DNA from: Dryomyza anilis
Taxonomy: Eukaryota; Arthropoda; Insecta; Diptera; Dryomyzidae
Direction: 5' to 3'
Assembly: GCA_951804985.1 (NCBI GenBank)
Contig: OX638130.1
Location: forward strand, 130,523,593-130,587,592
DNA length: 64,000 bases
In this document: positions 58,391-64,000 of the stretch, in pieces
How positions within the stretch are numbered: position 1 is the stretch's first letter
Layout: every line of letters starts with the position of its first letter
The notes under the pieces: model-generated
The model's database searches: none
What the model was told of the DNA's origin: nothing
The model's input: only the letters and a program-made list of their open reading frames with translations
Made by a program: the position numbers and the translations under genes

Positions 58391-60187
58391 TAATTCAGTT
58401 TATATATCCGCTGATTAGGATGATATTAATGCATACATCGCTCAAACTTAAAAAATTGCCGTATGCTACAAGAACAAATTTATCATTGGTATAACAGAAG
58501 CAACCGGATGATAAAATCTGAAATTCTGTTGAAATGAAATCCCAAAACGTTAATAAATCATTTGAATAAATGACAAAAATGCTGAAGTTTGTCAGTGGCT
58601 GGAGATTCGAAAACCCACCAAAATGCACAGAGAAATACCAAAATCTAAACAAAACAACTGAAACATTTTGCAATAAAAATGCATTGAAGCATCAATAAAA
58701 TAAATATGCAATACTGAATACGTGCATCAATTGTCTGACGTCCCATTTATTCCACGTATTAAAGGAAAATAGCGTGAGAAGAGATGTGATAGAGATATAT
58801 TTAGCGCTGAGATAACATCTATGTTGTTTCGCGTTTCAAGTAACGACTTTATTCCTTCAGCGACTACTCGCGAAAATAAGAATTCCCCAGGCAAATGACA
58901 CAGCAAACTAACACAATCCTGCAGAAATTCCATGAAGCTGGTGCGAGCTACATTTATTTTGAAATCTTGTTGAAATAATAGTGGATTCTATATCAATTCC
59001 ATCGCCATTTAACTATACATTGTTAGCCAGTTAACCAGAATCTGATACAACCATTCTTAAATTCACTAAACAGTAACTTGTCTTTGAATAATATGAAATT
59101 TCCACGCTCAAAATAAAACATACATAAAATACATGAAAAAGTTAGTGTATTGTACGAAAATAATCGTAAAAATGATCCACGAAAATATGCGTACATAGTA
59201 CGTATAAACCTTCGTAATGTTACGAAATACATATATATGTTTAAATTCGTATATTTTACGAAAGTAATCCACGAATTAATTCGTACAGCTGACGAATTTT
59301 GTGTTATAATCGAGTTTTAATGATATGTTGATCGGATATATTAGATAAATGCCATTATAAGTTATGACATACTTAATTTTGTATGAAGTAAGTGCAAAAT
59401 TATAATTGAAGATAGTTTTGTTTCTTCTGTAAAATTCATTTTGTAAGAGGTATTCGAAAATGCAGATATGCAGATTTGCAGTATCACCGACGATATAATT
59501 GTCCTCTTATAATGAATGCAAATGTTTCGACATCGTGATGCTCGTTTCCAACTTTGACACCCACAGAAAATAGGCAATTTTTTATATAATAATAATTTTA
59601 ATAATTTCACATACTTTTATTACAAAAGCGATTAATTTGCGAATTAAATTCAATAAATTTACACAAATGCCGACACTGAAAAGAAAATGTATCTGTTCTG
59701 TCTAGTTTTCTGCTTGTTTTCTACTTGCCTTCTTTTCTGCTTCTGTTTGCTTTACGAATATCAAATTGCAATATATATGAATGTATCGTAAAATAAAAAA
59801 TCGTTCGAAGTTAAAAATTACGAATGCTCTGTTGTATTTTTCAAAAAATCGTATATTTTACGAAATTTAAATTTACGAAAAAGTATTTCTTTAATTCTTG
59901 AATTGATTATTTTGAGTAAAGAAGTGAGATTTTTTATGACTTCCTACAAAGCCTGTCTGACCTTCTCGTATTCGAAAAAACACTCTTTGATAGCATTCAG
60001 GGATTCACAACATTCTGACACATTCGACAGTAATTAGAGTCGTTTCGTCTGCCCATATCAAAGTCTTTGGATGTGCTTTTTTAATAACTAGCACTTCAGG
60101 GTTGATATCGTGCGACGTATCGCTCTTGGTAATGGATACAGGTATGTTTAGACTTGTTTAACAGATTATAAAAATGGGCAGAGGCTA
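58391..60187. other. AT-rich spacer with 'cgtatattttacga' repeats
   Basis: From about 59,150 to 59,880 there are several 'tacgaaa' and 'cgtatattttacgaaa' words (59,248 and 59,849), some on both strands, probably an old element. A short dispersed repeat is at 59,305-59,395. No gene is supported. Confidence 0.45.
59305..59395 (+). repeat. Short dispersed repeat, copy 1
   Basis: 'gttataatcgagttttaatg', 'ataaatgccattataagtta' and 'gtatgaagtaa' recur with changes at the very end of the window (63,918-64,000). Confidence 0.65.
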
Positions 60188-60407
60188 CACCCAGGTAAAA
60201 ATTCTCTCAAATCATATTAAAATTGGTCAATAGGACAATTATTGATTTAATAGTATACAAAAAGTAAATCTTTTCATATAAACTCAATGGCAATGTCATG
60301 GTATTTTCTAGTATTTAATGTTATTTTCCGATTAAAATAATAATTTATCCTATTGACTAATTTTAATAGTAAAAAAACTATTATTTATATAGTATTTTTT
60401 CTGAGTG
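60188..60407. mobile_element. 220-bp MITE, CACCCAGAAAAAA family (copy 2)
   Basis: The same interior as 53,066-53,284 ('aaactcaatggcaatgtcat', 'aataataatttatcctattg') and TA at both flanks (60,186-60,187 and 60,408-60,409). The ends have a few substitutions ('cacccaggtaaaaat', 'ttttttctgagtg'). It lies directly upstream of, and may interrupt, the integrase remnant. Confidence 0.9.
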
Positions 60408-60420
60408 TACTCTACTCAAA

Positions 60421-60579
60421 GTCATCACTGTTCAGACGGTCGTTTCAGCATATTCCATTAGATGGATGTTACGATATGGAGTACCCTCTAATTTAACAAC
60501 AGACAAAGGTAGACAATGCGAATCTCTACTTTTTCGCGAATTTTCAAGATTACTTGGAATTCAGGTGACTCATACGACG
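60421..60579 (+). pseudogene. Integrase core fragment of an LTR retrotransposon
   Basis: One frame from 60,421 contains R-Y-G-V-P, then L-T-T-D-K-G-R-Q, E-S-L-L-F and L-L-G-I-Q-V-T-H-T-T. This is the central block of the retroelement integrase catalytic domain, where the D of TDKGRQ is the second catalytic acidic residue. After the T-T, the expected next block is absent and the frame drifts into unrelated codons, with a stop at 60,664. The upstream part, with the first catalytic D, is not intact; the MITE at 60,188-60,407 lies just before. It is an isolated old fragment of a Ty3/gypsy-type or related element and cannot be active. Confidence 0.7.
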
Positions 60580-60589
60580 CACAAAGCAG

Positions 60590-61865
60590 TACACTTTTTA
60601 CCCCCCAGAGACAAGATTTCTGACAACTTACAGAAATATTTCGGAAATATTTCCGACAGTTTTTGAGAAACTGCTATTTTAGAGTCGGATTTCCGGTTGA
60701 AACATTTAGAGAAATGTTTCTGAACTGCCTTGAATTTTACCTAGGGTCATGTTATTTTGGTTGTCCAATAAAAAGAACGATTTTGACAAATGGTTTGTTG
60801 CACCGGCACATACACTATAGCTGAAGATGTTGTTGCCAGTGAACTTGCAAACGAAAATCGTTGAGTATAGTGATGGCAATGAATCCAAAGCAGCTTAAAC
60901 ACATTCTAAAGCAATAAAAAGGAGGCTGAGGGAGTGGATTGCCACCAGAGATGAAGTAAATGGTAAAATGAAAAAGCGACGACATGCTGCATTTCCATAA
61001 TTTCAATGTTATCTATTTACGTTGTATTGCAAAGGGTCGCATTGGGATTATGAAACGTAATGCCGAGCTGTCAAGAGATTAAGGCGCTGGAGATTGCAAC
61101 ACATGAAGGTAATTTATATGAAACATATATTTGATCATCAGTTTCAATTGATTTAAATATTTGCAATACAAAGAATCAAGGTGGTGTTTTCCGTTGAAAC
61201 ATTAAATATCAAAAAATCATCTTCCAGTTTCTTTTGTTCGAATGTCTAATGATCTATTTAAAATTTAATAATTTCCTTAAAAATAATAAACTTTTTACTA
61301 AAACTTAATGTTATGCTTAGAGTAAAGTATCGAATAAAGTTTGTCGATTTTGGATTGTTTTTAAAAGTTATAAAGATTCAATGAGATATTTTATCTCACT
61401 TCTTTATATGTTAAAAAACGAATCTGTCATATGTTATTCATCCACAATTTCCATTATTTCTCCACAATTTTGCATACACTTCTTTCAATGTTTTTTATCA
61501 ACGCCATACCATAGTCTGTAAACTACAGTTTTATGTATGCAATTTTAGAAAATTGCCATACGGACATAATTTATTTAGATGAGCCACATACTGTTTTAAC
61601 CAGCCAGCATTGCCACTTACTACTACCCACTAAAGGCATTCTGATAAAAATGCAGATTTGCTCATTTTTCTTAGAAATTATATGTTCTGGCGTTGACAAA
61701 CGACGTGAATCTCTCGTAAAAGTTGCAATTTTACCGCGTTCTTATTAAAATTATGCAGGTTTTATGACTGCATTTTTTATAAAGAAATTGCACTTAAAAC
61801 AAACAGAAAATAAACGAGTTATAAATAAACGAAATATAAAAAATATTTTTAAAATTAAACAATGT
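60590..61865. other. Spacer after the integrase remnant
   Basis: Some of this may be further eroded retroelement sequence, but I see no second recognisable motif. It becomes AT-rich past 61,180. No gene is supported. Confidence 0.45.
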
Positions 61866-61965
61866 AGCAAAATATAGTTGGGTCACATGGGAAATTTTGA
61901 AGATTAAAAACTATGCAAGTTATAGTCGGTCAAAGCTCAGTATGAATATCCAGTACATATATTTA
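61866..61965 (+). repeat. 5' head of the dispersed repeat
   Basis: 'tagttgggtcacatgggaaa' and 'tatagtcggtcaaagctcag' match the heads at 26,612 and 32,684. The copy stops after about 100 bp; the tail is absent. Confidence 0.7.
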
Positions 61966-61974
61966 ATGAAATTG

Positions 61975-62185
61975 CATATCGTCGTTGTAGATCGAAAAAT
62001 CACCAAATACATTTTCCGAATGCCAAATATTCATTTACAAAAATCTTTCAATTTTTAGTCAATGATCTAAATTTTTTAACACATGATAAGGAAATTATCT
62101 TCCGCTTCTATTAGTTGATTTTTTCAACTTTAAAAATGCATCAATTACTTTTTATAATACTAATCAACAAACTCGAAAATTTAAA
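61975..62185 (+). repeat. Fragment of the palindromic element of 52,222-52,512
   Basis: 'catatcgtcgttgtagatcg', 'aaatattcatttacaaaaat', 'cacatgataag' and 'aatcaacaaactcgaaaatt' appear in the same order as in 52,223-52,436. The mirrored right end is missing. Confidence 0.75.
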
Positions 62186-63223
62186 ATTACATTTTTTATA
62201 TATTTAGTGCGTGTGCGAATTTGTCTAAATTAAACGCAGTGTTACCAGATACGTAGGAAAAATATTATTTTGGTAATTTTTCATCGTTTGTAGTATGTTA
62301 TGGTAATTACCACACTATATTAAAATAAGTACCTAAATCGTTTTATTTATTATGTTTATTGGTATTTACATTTATTTCTATTAAATTTAATATACATTTA
62401 AATTATTCCTTTGTGGTAGTACTTGATGGTAATTTGTGGAAATTGTGGTAAATATGCTCTGTGGTAATTTGTGCGAATTTTCTGTGGTAAAATGAGATTT
62501 CTTGTGGGTAAATTCATCTGGCAACACAGATTAAACGAGTTTTCATTCGGTCATAATTAGGTAACTGGTAATTAATAAAGTCCGTAATCATCAATCGATT
62601 GAATTTGGATTGTTCGAAAATTTGTTGAATTGAAAAGTAAAAACTGCATCACCGACAAAAAATTTAGTATAGTTTAGTATATTTAGTAAGTAATTTTTAA
62701 GTAATCTTAATTTTAAAATTTTAATTTAATTTTATTAACATTAACATTATTATATCAACATTACTATAAATGTCTAAACATGTCTATAAAAAATGTTTTC
62801 TCTGAAAAAAAAGTCTATGAAAATTAATCGTTTGAATCTTACGGTTTTCAATATTTTTGCACTGTTTCGGAAAAGTTTTCCTTTTGCGTGAACAGTGAAA
62901 TAAATTACATATGTTTCCATTTTACTTAAATGATTTGAATTAAATGAATAATTTAAATTTAATTATTTTTTCTTCTCGAGTTTTTTATTTTATTTTTTTG
63001 CGAGGAGTGTAACTTCGACAGATAGACTTCGAAAGATATTTTTTTAGCAAATACACACACACTTTTATCAGTTCTTCGACAAAAATGTCAAGCGGTCAAA
63101 CCCAACGGCGGCTCGGCTAAGCCGGCTAAAAATTGGCTGGCGCAGGTTACTGCTTGCTTCCAGCTGATTACAACAGTCAAAATTCTAGTCAATAATTTTA
63201 ATTAAACTAATATAAATTAATAT
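62186..63223. other. Spacer and 5' region of the nmdyn-D6-like gene
   Basis: AT-rich to 63,000, then a less AT-rich stretch of about 200 bp (63,000-63,200) probably holding promoter and leader. A 12-codon upstream open frame starts at 63,085 (MSSGQTQRRLG, stop at 63,118-63,120). No TATA box is evident. Confidence 0.45.
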
Positions 63224-63238
63224 ATGAAATGGAGCTGA
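63224..63238 (+). other. Minimal upstream open frame overlapping the start codon
   Basis: ATG at 63,224 begins a four-codon frame (M-K-W-S-stop) that overlaps the ATG at 63,229 in another frame. A scanning ribosome would meet it first if the leader begins upstream. It could lower translation of the kinase, but it may also be incidental. Confidence 0.4.
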
Positions 63239-63718
63239 CGTTAGCGTTAATCAAGCCACATGTGGTGCGAAATAGCATTGCGTTCCACGGCATAAAGAAA
63301 CTAATCGCGGAGAACTTCACAGTACTGGACTCCAAAGAGGTGCTCATTACGAAAGAGCTGTCGGAACGTCTTTATGCAGAGCATAAGAATAAATTTTTCT
63401 ACAATCGTTTGACAACATTTATGGGCAGGTGAATATTGCAGGAACTTGGCTCAAACATGTTGCTAAGTATGTCTTTTTTACCTTAGCGGACCTTGTTATG
63501 CGCTTATACTGGAGTCCATTGGCAGCATCGGCAAGTGGCGCTCTCTCATGGGACCTACAAAGGTCTACAAGGCCGTCTATACACACCCGGAGACGATAAG
63601 AGGTTTGTATGGTTTATCGGATACTCGGAATGCCTGTCACGGGTCGGACAGTCAAGAATCGGCTATGCGCGAAATATCTATACTTTTTCCGGACTTTAAT
63701 AAAGACGTCGTTCGTTAG
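63229..63718 (+). CDS. nmdyn-D6: Nucleoside diphosphate kinase 6 family protein (two exons)
   Basis: The join is 63,229-63,428 and 63,487-63,718: 143 residues, with a 58-bp intron (AG|GTGAAT...ACCTTAG|C, phase 2). An in-frame TAA at 63,208 lies upstream of the chosen ATG. One NDK domain fills the protein: LALIKPHVV (nucleotide-binding K9), HKNKFFYNRL, SGPCYALIL, WRSLMGPTKV, IRGLYGLSDTRNACHGSDS with the phosphate-accepting His at 118, then REISILFPDF. The spacing between MGPT and the RNACHGSDS block is the longer NME6 form rather than the group I kinase form. The family transfers the terminal phosphate between nucleoside triphosphates and diphosphates. Vertebrate NME6 has been linked to mitochondria and has weak activity on its own. 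The length and key residues look intact. AATAAA at 63,698-63,703 lies within the last codons. Confidence 0.95.
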
Positions 63719-63917
63719 AAATTGAAATGGATTTAGTTTTTTCGATAGAGTGCAACGAACAGTGATGCCAATCTAAGGAAATTTTATAATTTAGGAAAAA
63801 TGTACTTAATGTTGGCACGTATTATAAATCACTGTATTTGAAATTAAAATCCAGAAACTTCAAAAAAATAGAAACATGCATAATCGTACCGCCAATTGAA
63901 AATTACGCCTATTTCCG
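63719..63917. other. 3' flank of the nmdyn-D6-like gene
   Basis: AT-rich, and no further gene is seen. No canonical AATAAA follows the stop; the nearest lies inside the coding end. Confidence 0.5.
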
Positions 63918-64000
63918 TCTTATAATCCAGTTTTAAATGATCGGATAAATTATATAAATGACATTATAATTTATGACATAATTAATTTTGGATGAAGTAA
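63918..64000 (+). repeat. Short dispersed repeat, copy 2 (cut by window edge)
   Basis: 'cttataatccagttttaaat', 'aaatgacattataatttatg' and 'ttggatgaagtaa' match 59,305-59,391. Confidence 0.65.

Overview
The window looks like nuclear DNA of a higher fly (Diptera, Schizophora; a drosophilid or a calyptrate). The reasons are very AT-rich spacers, two genes with 58-60 bp introns, insect-like protein sequences (an NME6/nmdyn-D6 kinase and a COX6C paralogue), and dispersed repeats of the kind that end in 'gatcaagaatatatatac'. I cannot name the species. Only about 1 kb of the 64 kb is supported as protein-coding.

Layout. Positions 1-16,440 are the edge of a complex satellite array, open at the left. 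It is built from a long unit of about 159 bp and a short unit of about 88 bp that share their ends. These are organised into higher-order blocks of about 3.0-3.2 kb, and the units decay at the right edge (16,241-16,515). One kb further on is a plausible isolated first coding exon (17,410-17,520) with a perfect splice donor; no partner exon was found. From 18 to 29 kb the sequence is a graveyard of mobile elements: small inverted-terminal-repeat elements, a retroposon-like element carrying a 15-bp minisatellite, a solo LTR, and an element with a perfect 8-bp target duplication. The COX6C-like gene lies at 30,418-30,861 (two exons). The 31-46 kb region is mostly unique spacer with more elements. 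A nested cluster lies at 46.1-48.4 kb. A small likely gene is on the minus strand at 50,884-51,066. More AT-rich elements and a retroelement integrase remnant (60.4 kb) follow. The last gene is nmdyn-D6-like (63,229-63,718, two exons).

The most unusual content is a tRNA-derived SINE family with a head resembling tRNA-Phe (51,744-52,054 and two more copies), and a transposon that has a second, reverse-oriented copy of itself inserted into it (46,340-48,250). Both of those transposon copies carry the same SINE insertion, and the whole sits inside a third inverted-repeat element. This gives a relative history: SINE into element, element duplicated, element into itself.

The genes do not form a pathway. 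COX6C-like is a subunit of mitochondrial cytochrome c oxidase, nmdyn-D6 is a nucleoside-diphosphate-kinase family member, and the other two candidates have unknown roles. Element boundaries were read by eye from terminal repeats and target duplications. No alignments or database searches were run, so percent identities are not given.
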